Below, one piece after another: positions 35,439 through 44,141 of a DNA stretch of 64,000 nucleotides (the stretch's first letter is position 1; each line of letters opens with the position of its first letter). The notes beneath the pieces were generated by a model. That model was not told the DNA's origin. It searched no databases and worked only from the letters and a program-made list of their open reading frames with translations. A program made the translations under genes and the position numbers. The DNA comes from Devosia sp. RR2S18 (lineage in GTDB: Bacteria > Pseudomonadota > Alphaproteobacteria > Rhizobiales > Devosiaceae). The stretch is from positions 582,001-646,000 of the forward strand of contig NZ_CP126539.1 of NCBI RefSeq assembly GCF_030177755.1, in the 5' to 3' direction.

Positions 35439-36055
35439 AGCTGAGCCTGAGAAGCACCACCCTGCAGTCGCAGGCTCCAGCGCTGGGCGACACTTTGCCA
35501 GCCAAAGCCATCGCTGCGCGACATGGCGCCTGGCAAGCCCAGTTGCCCACCGATCCCAAGGGCTTGTGGGCGGCTGTATCTGAACTCGACACCGACAGCC
35601 GCCACATGCTGTTCGCCCATTGCGTGTCGCTCGGGATCAATGCTCAGCACGAGCCATGGAACCGCAACTCGGGCCGGCAGCGGAGTGCCAGCAACGTTGC
35701 GCGCGCTGCATCACTCGATATGAGCGCAGCAGGTTGGATGCCGACTGCCGAAAACTACTTCGGTCGCGTTTCGAAGGCCCGAATTCTCGACGCGGTTCGC
35801 CAGGGCAAGGACGAGCGGTCCGCGCAACGCATCGAACACCTGAAGAAGGCGGAGATGGCAGTGGAAGCTGAGCGCCTGCTCAGCGGCACCGGTTGGTTGC
35901 CTGAGCCCATGCGCACCCCGGCCGAGGAGCCGGTCGAGATCATCGCCGTGCCCCCGTGCGGTGAGGAGGAATTCGAGATTCCCGCCAGATCGGATGAGGG
36001 TCAGAATGAGGACGAGATCGATCCCGAAGTCATGCATGGGGTTGCCGCCGAGTGA
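35327..36055 (+). CDS. ParB/RepB-like protein, C-terminal portion (frame broken)
   Basis: The frame is open from about 35143; the coding-like sequence begins near 35222 (PHSDRLLLELTAFRTLALRD is at about 35279) and continues through ARHGAWQAQLP, AHCVSLGIN and RILDAVRQGK to KKAEMAVEAERLLSGTGWLPEPMRTP. This is the C-terminal half of the same ParB-like family as the upstream frame. The nominal ATG/TTG at 35327 lies inside the domain, so it is unlikely to be translated alone. The stop overlaps the GTG start of the toprim gene. Confidence 0.7.
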   Translation: MALRDALANEPSAAFLTMLHGLCLQVFYPHQSQETCLELSLRSTTLQSQAPALGDTLPAKAIAARHGAWQAQLPTDPKGLWAAVSELDTDSRHMLFAHCVSLGINAQHEPWNRNSGRQRSASNVARAASLDMSAAGWMPTAENYFGRVSKARILDAVRQGKDERSAQRIEHLKKAEMAVEAERLLSGTGWLPEPMRTPAEEPVEIIAVPPCGEEEFEIPARSDEGQNEDEIDPEVMHGVAAE

Positions 36056-37176
36056 CATCTTCCAGCACCGGAGCGCCAAGCGCTCCGGTGTGCCCACTTC
36101 ACGCGAGTACTGCTATGCTGGAAAAACTGACAGCGGCGGCGCTGGCGCAGGCGCTTGCGCACCGTGCCGAGCCAGTGTGCCGCCACTATCTGTCGAACGG
36201 TACCAAAGCCGGGCGATACTGGACAGTCGGAAACGTCGGCAACGTGCCTGGACGCTCCCTCTACGTCCGACTGAGTGGGCCGCTTTCTGGCCCAGGTGCG
36301 GCGGGGAAGTGGCGGGACGCCCAAACTGGCGAACATGGCGATCTTTTGGACCTGATCGCTCAGGTATGCGGTTTGACCAAGTTCGGGGAGATCGCTGCCG
36401 AAGCGCATCGCTTCCTTGGCACTGCGGAACTACCTACCGAAACGAGTAAGGCTGGCCATATTCGCGCCACCACTGGGTCGGCCGAAGCTGCGCGTCGTCT
36501 TTTTGCCCGGGCGCAATCGATCGAAGGAACCCTTGGAGAGCGGTATCTGCGAGGGCGTGGAATCACCCATTTGGGTGGAGCCTCCATGCTCCGCTTCCAT
36601 CCGAGCTGCTTTCATCGCGATCATACCGGCACAATGACGCGGCTTCCCGCCCTTGTCGCCGCAATCACTGACAATGCCGGAAACGTCACCGGTGTGCACC
36701 GCACCTGGCTCAGCCCGGACGGTACGGGCAAAGCTCAGGTTAAGACGCCCAGGCGTGCTATGGGTCAGCTTCTCGGGAATGGCGTGCGCTTTGGTTTTTC
36801 AACTGACACTCCTGCGCCCACGATGGTGGCTGGCGAGGGGCTTGAAACCATGTTGTCGCTTCGAACCGTATTGCCCTCCATGCCGATGATTGCAGGGCTT
36901 TCTGCCGGACATTTGGGGGCGCTCATTTTGCCCCATGGTGTGCGGCAACTTTATCTTGCTGGCGACAATGACCAAGCCGGTCGGGCCGGGATGGAGCGTC
37001 TGCGACAGAACGCAGGCGGATCGGGCCTTGAGGTCTTGGTGCTACGGCCCCAGCTGGGCGACTTCAACGACGATCTGCGACGCCTGGGAACTGACGTCCT
37101 GCGCAGGTCAGTTGTGGATCAACTCGCGCCACAGGACCGGGCATTCGCCGTTCTCTCCCCAAACACGGCTCTCTGA
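36052..37176 (+). CDS. Toprim-domain primase-like protein
   Basis: The 374-aa protein starts at a GTG overlapping the ParB-like stop; an ATG at 36115 is the alternative. Its N-terminal half (YWTVGNVGNVPGRSLYVRL, GKWRDAQTGEHGDLLDLI) resembles the zinc-less primase-associated domain of plasmid proteins. The C-terminal half is a toprim fold: VAGEGLETMLSL with the catalytic glutamate, and LYLAGDNDQAGRAGMERL with the DxD pair. Such proteins prime replication of mobile DNA after transfer. It follows the ParB-like gene directly. Confidence 0.85.
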   Translation: MTSSSTGAPSAPVCPLHASTAMLEKLTAAALAQALAHRAEPVCRHYLSNGTKAGRYWTVGNVGNVPGRSLYVRLSGPLSGPGAAGKWRDAQTGEHGDLLDLIAQVCGLTKFGEIAAEAHRFLGTAELPTETSKAGHIRATTGSAEAARRLFARAQSIEGTLGERYLRGRGITHLGGASMLRFHPSCFHRDHTGTMTRLPALVAAITDNAGNVTGVHRTWLSPDGTGKAQVKTPRRAMGQLLGNGVRFGFSTDTPAPTMVAGEGLETMLSLRTVLPSMPMIAGLSAGHLGALILPHGVRQLYLAGDNDQAGRAGMERLRQNAGGSGLEVLVLRPQLGDFNDDLRRLGTDVLRRSVVDQLAPQDRAFAVLSPNTAL

Positions 37177-37488
37177 AATCCCGTGTGCCTAAGCTCGCTG
37201 CGCCAAATCAAGCCCAAGGGTCAGCCTTTGCTTGCGTGTCATACCCGTGAGTGGCCTTCCAGCAAGCGATCGCGCCGCAATCGGCTGGGACTGCAATGGC
37301 GAAGGGCAAGTGTTTTCCGCCGGACCCTGCGGGCCCTTTGCATCGCCAGGCAAAACACCTGCCCTTCGTCATCCTCCGCCGCGCTCCGGCCGGCGCGTTC
37401 GCTTGCCGGTGCAGGCCCATCTTGATGGCGGCCAAAGGGATCGCATGGAAGGCCGCAACGGTACGGCCTGCAGCAAAGGAGCTTCATC
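37177..37488 (+). other. Intergenic stretch with a strong inverted repeat
   Basis: No gene is credible in these 312 bp. They hold the inverted repeat at 37300-37368, a GC-rich zone (cgccgcgctccggccggcgcg near 37378) and the ribosome site AAAGGAG before the DUF2493 gene. Confidence 0.55.
37300..37368. repeat. 17-bp inverted repeat with 35-bp loop
   Basis: CGAAGGGCAAGTGTTTT (37300-37316) and AAAACACCTGCCCTTCG (37352-37368) are reverse complements except for one base. The loop contains gaccctgcgggccc, itself partly palindromic. It could be a folded RNA leader for the downstream gene, a protein site, or a single-strand origin. Confidence 0.65.
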
Positions 37489-38424
37489 ATGATGTTCGAT
37501 CTTTCCGAAGCAAACGAGCCCGACCATCTCCAATCCCCGACCAGCCGCGTCACCAGTGATCTCGAGCTCTACGGCTATCGGCCAACCCGCGAGGAGCATG
37601 ATCATCGCCCACTGCCCGATGATCAGACTGTCACCGGCACGCTCGCCGAAATGTTCGATGTCCTTAGCGCGGCCCTGACCGACACCTGTCTCGAACCCGA
37701 ACTCGAAAACCTGCTCTGGTCCACAGTCAACACCTTCCACCGCACAGTCGATCGCATGCAGCGCCAGCTCGACCGCAACGAGGACGCACAGAAACGCAGT
37801 CAGCTTGAGCAGGATGGTTCCGAGGTAAAGTCCGTTGCCCTCGAGCATCTCATCGAGGAGGGGCAACTCCTTTCGGAGCGGCGGGACAGCATGGAGTTCT
37901 TCCGCGACACAGCCGCTGAGCTCTTCGAGATGCGCACAGGCTCGGCCTGGCGTCCCCGTGCTGGCTCCATGATCAACCACAAGCATCTCACCGCAGCCCT
38001 TATCGACAGCCGGGACTATCTTGCGGCCAAGCGGCGCGCGGAAACCCTGCCGCTCCTCCAGCCAGGAACAAGGATTGCCTTTGCCGGTGGGCTCGACTGT
38101 AATGACCACCAGAAGATCTGGGATGTGCTCGACAAGGTCCGGGCAAAACACGCTGACATGGTGCTGCTGCATGGCGGCAACCCCCGCGGAGCAGAACGAA
38201 TTGCGGCTTCATGGGCAGAAAACCGCAAGGTTGTGCAAATTACCTTCAAGCCGGACTGGACCCGGCACGCCAAGGCGGCACCCTTTAAGCGTAACGACCA
38301 GCTGCTCGCCACCTTGCCGACAGGTGTGATCGTGTTCCCCGGTTCAGGCATCACCGACAACCTGGTCGACAAGGCTCGCCAGCTCGGCATCCCGGTTTGG
38401 AAGTTCGGAGAGGGGCGCGCATAG
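37489..38424 (+). CDS. DUF2493 (SLOG/YspA-like) protein
   Basis: The 311-aa protein ends in a DUF2493 domain: TRIAFAGGLDCNDHQKIWDVLDKVRAKHADMVLLHGGNPRGAERIAASWA, with GVIVFPGSGITDNLVDKA. This is the Rossmann-like SLOG fold, predicted to bind nucleotide-derived ligands. The N-terminal 180 residues are charged and helical. It is common on plasmids and integrative elements of this order, but its task is unknown. It starts at ATG 37489 after AAAGGAG. Confidence 0.85.
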   Translation: MMFDLSEANEPDHLQSPTSRVTSDLELYGYRPTREEHDHRPLPDDQTVTGTLAEMFDVLSAALTDTCLEPELENLLWSTVNTFHRTVDRMQRQLDRNEDAQKRSQLEQDGSEVKSVALEHLIEEGQLLSERRDSMEFFRDTAAELFEMRTGSAWRPRAGSMINHKHLTAALIDSRDYLAAKRRAETLPLLQPGTRIAFAGGLDCNDHQKIWDVLDKVRAKHADMVLLHGGNPRGAERIAASWAENRKVVQITFKPDWTRHAKAAPFKRNDQLLATLPTGVIVFPGSGITDNLVDKARQLGIPVWKFGEGRA

Positions 38425-38450
38425 CGCCCCTTATCTTCCACTGCGCCTGC

Positions 38451-38456
38451 AAGATA
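38451..38456. repeat. Left direct repeat of IS insertion (AAGATA)
   Basis: AAGATA directly precedes the left IS end and recurs directly after the right end at 39883-39888. It is the expected footprint of target duplication; 6 bp is shorter than the 8-9 bp usually given for IS256. Confidence 0.65.
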
Positions 38457-39882
38457 GGATCGTGTCCTTCGGCGTGGTGTAACTGAGGCAGGGCCTCCAC
38501 GCATATCCGGCTTGGCCGGGTTGGTCAGCGTGCGGGGACTGCCGGCAGGCTGACGAGGGGATCATCGCTCAAATGGGCAACGGATTCCAGCGACATGTAT
38601 CTGGCGCGCTGCACAGCCCACTCATCGTTTTGCTCGAGCAGGATGGCGCCCACGAGCCGGACGATGGCATCCTCGTTGGGGAAGATGCCCACCACCTCGG
38701 TCCGGCGCTTCACCTCGCCATTGACCCGTTCTATCGGGTTGTTCGAGTGAAGCTTGGCCCGATGCTCCTTGGGGAAGCTCATATAGGCGAGGACGTCGTG
38801 CTCGGCCTCATCCATGATGGTGGCGAGCTTGGGCACGCGAGTGCGGATCTGGTCGGCAACGGCGCGCCATTGGATACTTGCGGCCTCAGGGGTCTCCTGG
38901 GCGAAGGCTGTAGCGATAAAGGCGCTGGCCACCCGGCGACCGCTCTTGCCAGCATGAGCAAGGACGTTGCGCATGAAGTGAACCCGGCAGCGTTGCCAGG
39001 TTGCACAAAGGACCTTGGTGACAGCCGCCTTGATGCCTTCATGAGCATCGGAGATGACCAGCTTCACGCCTCGTAGGCCGCGGCGGGTCAGCTTGCGCAG
39101 GAACTCGGTCCAGATCGCCTCGGCTTCCGAGGTGCCGATCTCCATGCCCAGCACCTCGCGTCTACCATCGGCGTTGACGCCGATAGCCATGATGGCAGCC
39201 ACCGAGACAATGCGGCCACCCCGGCGCACCTTGAGGTAGGTGGCGTCGATCCACAGATAGGGCCAATCGCCCTCGATCGGTCGGTCCAGGAACGCTTTAA
39301 CCTTACCGTCGATCTCCTCGCATAGCCGGCTCACCTGGCTTTTGGAGATGCCGCTCATGCCCATGGCCTTGACCAGGTCATCTACCGAGCGGGTGGAAAT
39401 GCCTTGGATGTAGGCTTCTTGGATCACTGCCGTCAGCGCCTTCTCCGCCATCCGGCGCGGCTCAAGAAAGCCAGGGAAGTAGCTGCCCTTGCGCAGCTTG
39501 GGGATGCGCAGCTCGACTGTGCCGGCTCGTGTCTCCCAGTCCCGTTCGCGGTAGCCATTGCGCTGGACCCGCCGCTCAGTGCTCTTCTCGCCATAAGCGG
39601 CGCCGGTGGCAGCGCTAACCTCCAGCTCCATCAACCGTTCAGCAGCAAAGCCAATCATCTCGCGCAGAATATCGGCGTCGGGGGTCTTCTCTACCAGCGT
39701 GCGCAGGTTCATCATCGAGTCGGTCATCGGTGGTCCTTCAGGTGCAGGGTTGGGGTAAGCAACCAGACCTTACCGGAAATCCGTCGATGACCACCCAGCC
39801 GCTCGCTCGCTACGGCGCTCGTAATGGCGCGCTCGCGAGCGGCTTGACCAGCTCAGTTACACCACGTCGCGGGACACGACCC
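38457..39882. mobile_element. IS256-family insertion sequence, complete
   Basis: Terminal inverted repeats match over about 31 bp: the left end (38457-38487) starts GGATCGTGTCC and the right end, read inward from 39882, starts GGGTCGTGTCC; both end GTGGTGTAACTGAG with five differences between. The 1,426-bp element carries one transposase gene and is flanked by AAGATA on both sides. It lies between the DUF2493 and GNAT genes and seems to break no gene. Confidence 0.9.
38525..39727 (-). CDS. IS256-family transposase
   Basis: The 400-aa protein has the mutator-type DDE transposase features: [29 protein letters not shown] at the N-terminus, the first Asp in [13 protein letters not shown], the second in [15 protein letters not shown], and the C-terminal Glu region [18 protein letters not shown]. 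Length and order fit an active enzyme. It moves the surrounding insertion sequence by cut-and-paste or copy-out. Confidence 0.93.
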   Translation of the reverse strand: MTDSMMNLRTLVEKTPDADILREMIGFAAERLMELEVSAATGAAYGEKSTERRVQRNGYRERDWETRAGTVELRIPKLRKGSYFPGFLEPRRMAEKALTAVIQEAYIQGISTRSVDDLVKAMGMSGISKSQVSRLCEEIDGKVKAFLDRPIEGDWPYLWIDATYLKVRRGGRIVSVAAIMAIGVNADGRREVLGMEIGTSEAEAIWTEFLRKLTRRGLRGVKLVISDAHEGIKAAVTKVLCATWQRCRVHFMRNVLAHAGKSGRRVASAFIATAFAQETPEAASIQWRAVADQIRTRVPKLATIMDEAEHDVLAYMSFPKEHRAKLHSNNPIERVNGEVKRRTEVVGIFPNEDAIVRLVGAILLEQNDEWAVQRARYMSLESVAHLSDDPLVSLPAVPAR

Positions 39883-39888
39883 AAGATA
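39883..39888. repeat. Right direct repeat of IS insertion (AAGATA)
   Basis: This is the second copy of the 6-bp target repeat, adjoining the right IS end. Confidence 0.65.
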
Positions 39889-39997
39889 GCGAACAGCCGT
39901 TTCGCGTCCCCACCGGTGAAGCCGATCCATATGGATGTATGTCGAAGTAGCGGACTTCGACTATACATCGCTGGATGCAAGCACAGGTGCAATCGTC

Positions 39998-40441
39998 ATG
40001 GGACCAATCATACGCTCCATCCAAGCTGACGATCGAGGACCATGGGAAGCCCTCTGGCGAGCCTATCTCACCTTCTACGGCGCCGTTCAGGAACCAGACG
40101 CAATGGAGCTAACCTGGCAGCGCCTCCTCGAACCTGAGGAGCCAGTGCACGGTCTTGTGGCAGAGCTAGATGGTGCAATCTTCGGGCTGGTCCATTTCGT
40201 CTACCACCGCTCGACTTGGACGTCAGGCCCTTGTTGTTATCTCCAGGACCTCTTCACCGCAGAGGCTGCGCGGGGGCAGGGCGTCGGCACCGCGCTCATC
40301 GGGGCGGTCTGTGAGCGCGCGAAAGCTGATGGCGCAAACCGGGTCTATTGGCTCACCCACGAATCCAACGACGTTGCGCGTGCACTCTACGACAAGATCG
40401 CCATCAGGAGCGGCTTCATTCAATATCGTCGCCAACTGTAA
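39998..40441 (+). CDS. GNAT-family N-acetyltransferase
   Basis: I start at ATG 39998 (MGPIIRSIQADDRGPWEALW); the product is 147 aa. The acetyl-CoA-binding motif is LQDLFTAEAARGQGVGTALIGAV (motif A, R/Q-x-x-G-x-G/A), and the C-terminal part has VYWLTHESNDVARALYDKIAIRSGFIQY, usual for small GNAT enzymes that modify amines or amino acids. The substrate is not predictable. It is cargo-like, next to the IS, and not part of the transfer module. Confidence 0.85.
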   Translation: MGPIIRSIQADDRGPWEALWRAYLTFYGAVQEPDAMELTWQRLLEPEEPVHGLVAELDGAIFGLVHFVYHRSTWTSGPCCYLQDLFTAEAARGQGVGTALIGAVCERAKADGANRVYWLTHESNDVARALYDKIAIRSGFIQYRRQL

Positions 40442-40937
40442 CGTCCGCGGCGGATCTGCCGGGCCCCTTTTCAGCAACTGGCTGCCTGATACCCCTAGTT
40501 GAAACGCTCAAGACGCTAGCCGGCCATTGCCATGGTAGCTAACCCCGGCAGGTTACCATGTCGACTTGCACCCAGCAGTTGCGGGGCTGCACCATCTCCG
40601 CGTGCTCCGGCCAAGCGCAAGAAAACGCTCGGCGGCTTGCTGGTGACCATCTCCTTTTGCACGACATGTGCGGTGAAGTTTTTGAGTTCCCGAGCGGGTC
40701 ATGCAAGCAGCAATCTGGTGAAGGGCATGGCGAGCAATCCTTCAGCGCCGCTCCATTTGTCAGTCGCTTCGTTCACCACCCCCGTTTTCTGTCGCCGTTG
40801 TTCGTCGCGTCAACCTTGCCGTCAACCCGTGAAGGGTTCCCCTGCGCGTGCCGCTTCGGTGACTTCGGTCTCCTGCTCCTTTCTGTTGGCGCCATCGGGG
40901 GATGGTCCCCGAGCAACCTCAAAATTGGAGAACTGAA
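40442..40937 (+). other. Leader region before the DUF736 gene
   Basis: I see no credible gene in these 496 bp. A hairpin (TCGGGG 40895-40900 with CCCCGA 40907-40912) lies 25 bp before the DUF736 start. The region may hold the promoter and leader of that gene. Confidence 0.5.
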
Positions 40938-41258
40938 ATGGCTACCATCGCAACCCTGACCCACAAGATCGACGGCTCGCTTGAAGGCACGCTCACCACC
41001 CTCAACGTTTCTGCACCCATCGCCATCGTGCCCAACGCACGCAAGGTCAAGGACAACGAACCCGACTTCCGCATCATCTCCCGCAAGAACGGCTTCGAGC
41101 TCGGCGCCGGATGGAACAGGATCAGCCAAAGCACCGGAGCTGAATACGTTTCGGTCTCCCTCAGCGCCCCGGAGTTCGGCACCATCTACGGTAACGTCGC
41201 CGCAGCGCCAGGTGAGGACGACACCAAGAAGGTGATCATCTGGAACCCAGCAAACTAA
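40938..41258 (+). CDS. DUF736 protein
   Basis: The 106-aa protein is a clear DUF736 member: MATIATLTHKIDGSLEGTL, then PNARKVKDNEPDFRI, ISRKNGFELGAGWNR, and SVSLSAPEFGTIYGNVAA. These small cytoplasmic proteins are abundant on plasmids and integrative elements of Rhizobiales and Sphingomonadales; their role is unknown. The ATG follows GGAGAACTGA. A hairpin follows at 41271. Confidence 0.9.
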   Translation: MATIATLTHKIDGSLEGTLTTLNVSAPIAIVPNARKVKDNEPDFRIISRKNGFELGAGWNRISQSTGAEYVSVSLSAPEFGTIYGNVAAAPGEDDTKKVIIWNPAN

Positions 41259-41270
41259 GCAACACTCTCC

Positions 41271-41292
41271 GGTCCCGCCGAAAGGCGGGACC
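41271..41292 (+). terminator. Hairpin after the DUF736 gene
   Basis: GGTCCCGCC and GGCGGGACC form a perfect 9-bp stem around GAAA, a very stable tetraloop, 12 bp after the stop. No T-run follows. It likely ends or protects the transcript. Confidence 0.65.
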
Positions 41293-41343
41293 GGCCAATG
41301 GGAAGCCTCGAGTTGGGCGCCCCTGCAAATGCACGCCTCTCCG

Positions 41344-41733
41344 TCAGGCAACACCATCTGCATTAGGCAAGTAGTGGAACCAGGTCATATCCAATTCGGT
41401 GAACGTTTCGGCGTCGACTCCAAGTGCCTCCACAATGGCATCTGCGAGGCCTATCAGCAGAAGAGTTACCTCTGCCAATGTGGATTTCTCGGCGAGCGCG
41501 ATAGCGTTCACTCGCAGGAAATCTCTCAATTGCCGGAATGAAACGTTGGGCATCTCTATGTCATCAAGAGCCCATGCGAGATATTCGTCGAAGGCCACCT
41601 GGATCGGCTCGTCTACCGGCCGATCATCTATGGGCAGGATTTCCTGCAGCATTAGCGAAAGTTGGTGGAGACGTGCAGACGAAGAATCTAGGTGATCACG
41701 TTCCAAACGAGCGGCAGTGATTGGTAGTACCAT
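41344..41733 (-). CDS. Unknown protein, 129 aa
   Basis: The product is mostly alpha-helical and acidic (LHQLSLMLQEILPIDDRPVDEP, LRDFLRVNAIALAEKSTLAEVTLLLIGLADAIVEALG). I recognise no domain. It is on the minus strand, convergent with DUF736 and 163 bp downstream of the unknown 534-aa gene. The codon use looks real, with no long run of rare residues. Confidence 0.5.
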   Translation of the reverse strand: MVLPITAARLERDHLDSSSARLHQLSLMLQEILPIDDRPVDEPIQVAFDEYLAWALDDIEMPNVSFRQLRDFLRVNAIALAEKSTLAEVTLLLIGLADAIVEALGVDAETFTELDMTWFHYLPNADGVA

Positions 41734-41896
41734 TTTCTGTAGGTGCCTTGGTTATGTAAGCCCGCGTTCACTGACGGGCTCAAGAAGATAGTGGCGCAAG
41801 TTTGCCAATAGCTGGGGCGATATGGGCCATGGCCTCCCGCCTCCCAGCTTACCGCTGGCCTTGAGGCCGTCGTTCAACGGCTTCGATCAGAGCTTG

Positions 41897-43501
41897 TCAG
41901 CCTTGCCTCGCTCGAGGCAGAGGAGGTGCCGAGAAGCCACTTCGGGTTCTGAGCAGATTGGCGGCGGCTCTCCAGGGTTGCGGACGCGCACTGGGAAAGT
42001 GCAAGAGTGGACCGCGGATGTGCAGGTGATCGGCATGCCTTGCCACCGCCCATGGCTGCTCAGCATTACGCGTCCACTCATACCGAACATCGATCTGACG
42101 GTCGGTTCGACTGATCTCTTGTGCAGCTAGGAGCAGTTCCCGCCAGATGCCTTCCGGCAATACGGACTGCAAAAGCCACCATGCCTCTGCCCCAGACTGA
42201 AATTCTGCCTCTGAGAAATCATCCCAGAAGTCGCCGCCGAGTGTCGCATGACCCTGGCGCCTCAGCTCACCAAGCCAGTGGGCAATCATCAACAGCGGCT
42301 CGGGAGGCTCATCCGGTTCGCTTGCGTCGAAAGTCATGCCGCTGAGATGGCCGATAATGAGGTCTTCTGTCGTCAAGCCAATCTTGATTTGCTCTATCGT
42401 TGCGGCTCGGCCCCCAATACCACCAATGTCGTCCAACATCTTCTCGAGCTCAGTTTGCAGGGCATGTCGACGATCTTGAGCCGGGGGGCGGTTGGGGAGT
42501 CTGCCAGCTCCAATGGGGCGCCGGCGCCTCCCCTCGGCTCTTATCTGCGCGCGCTCCCGTAGGAGGCCATCAGTTAGGATATCGGGAAGTTGATTGGTGC
42601 TTGCGTGCCACGCAATCCTCCGTAGGGTCGCAACCCACTGGGAGAGCCAGGCCATCACCATCTCTGGGGTGACGGGGACGTGCTGCTCTTGAGCAGCACG
42701 CGGCCAATGGCGAGCATTATGAAGAGCATGGCAAACGTCTGCGCGCAGCTCAAACTTGACCTGAGATCTTATATTTGGAAGCTCCTGACCGCCAAAGTAG
42801 CCTTGAGCAACTGCATCACGCCCTTTGCGCACCCAGGAGCCCGGGGTTCCTTCGAAGCCCGGATGAATAACGTCCAGGTCGTTGGCACACCCTCTCCCGA
42901 GCAACAAGCCTTCCCACTCGACGAGCAAGTATCGGCCTCGATCATCTTCCCCGTAAAGTGGCGCCAAAGCGCCGGAAACTTTTTCTGTCAGCAGCGTTCG
43001 CGCCGCTTCTCGGTTTCCTTCCGCAGCAAGCTCATCCTGCCATCCAAAGAAATCGGGGCCGAGCATGCTTACGACTTCATCAAGCAGGATGGCATGGCCG
43101 TGAACCGCCCGTTTGTGTGCTGTGGTGAAAAGGCTGTCCAGCTTCTGACCACGGCCGCCTTTACGGAGCTCAAACTCGCAGACGTACCCCTGCTTTACAA
43201 ACAACTTTTCCGCTCTTGGGAATGCAATGAAGGGCCAGTGTTCAAGGCTGGAGCGCGTTAGCAGCTTAGGGGTAACTTCTCGACGAAATCTGGCCTGATA
43301 ATCTAAGAGGATTCTGTCGATGACAGCATCATCGCTGAACCGGTCGGCATCGATGAAGACATAGCCGACGTACCCTTCCGTTGAAGGGGACACCGGCGGT
43401 TCTATGACCTGATCCACCGCGTTCCGAGGATCCTCGTGATCCCACTCATCGACAGGCTCGTATTTGTTCAGTTCAGCGAGGCGGGACATCTTGTTCCTCA
43501 A
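41897..43501 (-). CDS. Unknown protein, 534 aa
   Basis: The frame opens at ATG 43501, which overlaps the upstream stop by 4 bp (ATGA). The sequence has an acidic N-terminus (SRLAELNKYEPVDEWDHEDPRN), a cleanly globular middle (YVGYVFIDADRFSDDAVIDRILLDYQARF, GRYLLVEWEGLLLGRGCANDLDVI), and a proline- and arginine-rich C-terminus (RARQG). I recognise no domain or motif. The last 30 residues look less protein-like, so the 3' end may be frameshifted. Coupling with the upstream 156-aa gene suggests a two-gene unit. Confidence 0.6.
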   Translation of the reverse strand: MRNKMSRLAELNKYEPVDEWDHEDPRNAVDQVIEPPVSPSTEGYVGYVFIDADRFSDDAVIDRILLDYQARFRREVTPKLLTRSSLEHWPFIAFPRAEKLFVKQGYVCEFELRKGGRGQKLDSLFTTAHKRAVHGHAILLDEVVSMLGPDFFGWQDELAAEGNREAARTLLTEKVSGALAPLYGEDDRGRYLLVEWEGLLLGRGCANDLDVIHPGFEGTPGSWVRKGRDAVAQGYFGGQELPNIRSQVKFELRADVCHALHNARHWPRAAQEQHVPVTPEMVMAWLSQWVATLRRIAWHASTNQLPDILTDGLLRERAQIRAEGRRRRPIGAGRLPNRPPAQDRRHALQTELEKMLDDIGGIGGRAATIEQIKIGLTTEDLIIGHLSGMTFDASEPDEPPEPLLMIAHWLGELRRQGHATLGGDFWDDFSEAEFQSGAEAWWLLQSVLPEGIWRELLLAAQEISRTDRQIDVRYEWTRNAEQPWAVARHADHLHIRGPLLHFPSARPQPWRAAANLLRTRSGFSAPPLPRARQG

Positions 43502-43968
43502 GATTTCACATTGTTCAGGCGAGCGACAACCAGCTCAAGTTCGTCCATCGAGACGTCTTTGTCCGTCATCGAGGTTTGGGCAGTAGACGGAAGGGCGGGT
43601 ATACGACGGGCGCCCCTTTGATGGTCAGCATCAGACGCCAGCCTAGAGCGCTCCGCCGACTTCACTCGGTTTCGCTGTTGGGCAGGTCTCTCCGGAGGGG
43701 CAGCGTCCTGTGGGTGCCTCGCTGCTGTAGAAGTTCTGTCAAAGGCAACGCGTAGATGGTCGGAGGAGTACGGGCGGCCATCCTGCATGACCGCGCCAGC
43801 CCTCTTCAGCAGATTTGCGAGTGCTCGCCACGTAAGCCCGCGAGAGCGAAAGCCCGCGATCGCAGTCCTGTGCTGCCGGACGACCCTCTCAAGTGGAACG
43901 CGCTCACCATCGAGGATGAGATCCTCGAAGAACGATTTTGCCCACTGATTAGGTGTTTGCTGCGTCAT
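43498..43968 (-). CDS. Unknown DNA-binding-like protein, 156 aa
   Basis: The product begins MTQQTPNQWAKSFFEDLILD and has a segment HRTAIAGFRSRGLTWRALANLLKRAGAV that reads like a helix-turn-helix (short helix, turn GLTW, then helix). The middle is arginine-rich and probably disordered. The stop overlaps the start of the 534-aa gene. Proteins with a TraC/TraK-like 'GLTWRxLANLLKxAG' pattern occur on mobile elements, so I suspect a small accessory DNA-binding protein; this is inference. Confidence 0.55.
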   Translation of the reverse strand: MTQQTPNQWAKSFFEDLILDGERVPLERVVRQHRTAIAGFRSRGLTWRALANLLKRAGAVMQDGRPYSSDHLRVAFDRTSTAARHPQDAAPPERPAQQRNRVKSAERSRLASDADHQRGARRIPALPSTAQTSMTDKDVSMDELELVVARLNNVKS

Positions 43969-44113
43969 AGCAGCTGCTTCTACATTGGTCCTGTTTCGCC
44001 ACTGTTAGAAAGAACCGAGCAATTTGAAGCATTTCCGAAATGCTCTATTTTGCTCTTCTCACACCTGTGCACCGGTGGTGCGGGACATGCCAATCGATAC
44101 AAGGCACCGGCCC

Positions 44114-44141
44114 AAGAGTTCGAATCCCGCTCTCTCCGCCA
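44114..44141 (+). other. Detached tRNA-Ser-like 3' end, candidate attachment site
   Basis: The sequence GTTCGAATCCCGCTCTCTCC ending GCCA at 44141 has the T-loop GTTCGAATC and the 3' acceptor half of a tRNA-Ser, but no acceptor, D or anticodon arm precedes it. Elements integrating at tRNA genes leave such 3' copies at their far end. The intact tRNA-Ser is not in this window. Confidence 0.6.

Noticed and set aside
40532-40936. A 134-aa frame before DUF736
   Set aside because: Serine-, proline- and cysteine-rich composition, no start signal; two frames overlap the same stretch. I treat it as leader sequence.
42121-43261. Plus-strand frames over the 534-aa gene (for example 42680-43261)
   Set aside because: They lie antisense to a frame with better composition and coupling to the upstream gene; none has a recognisable domain.
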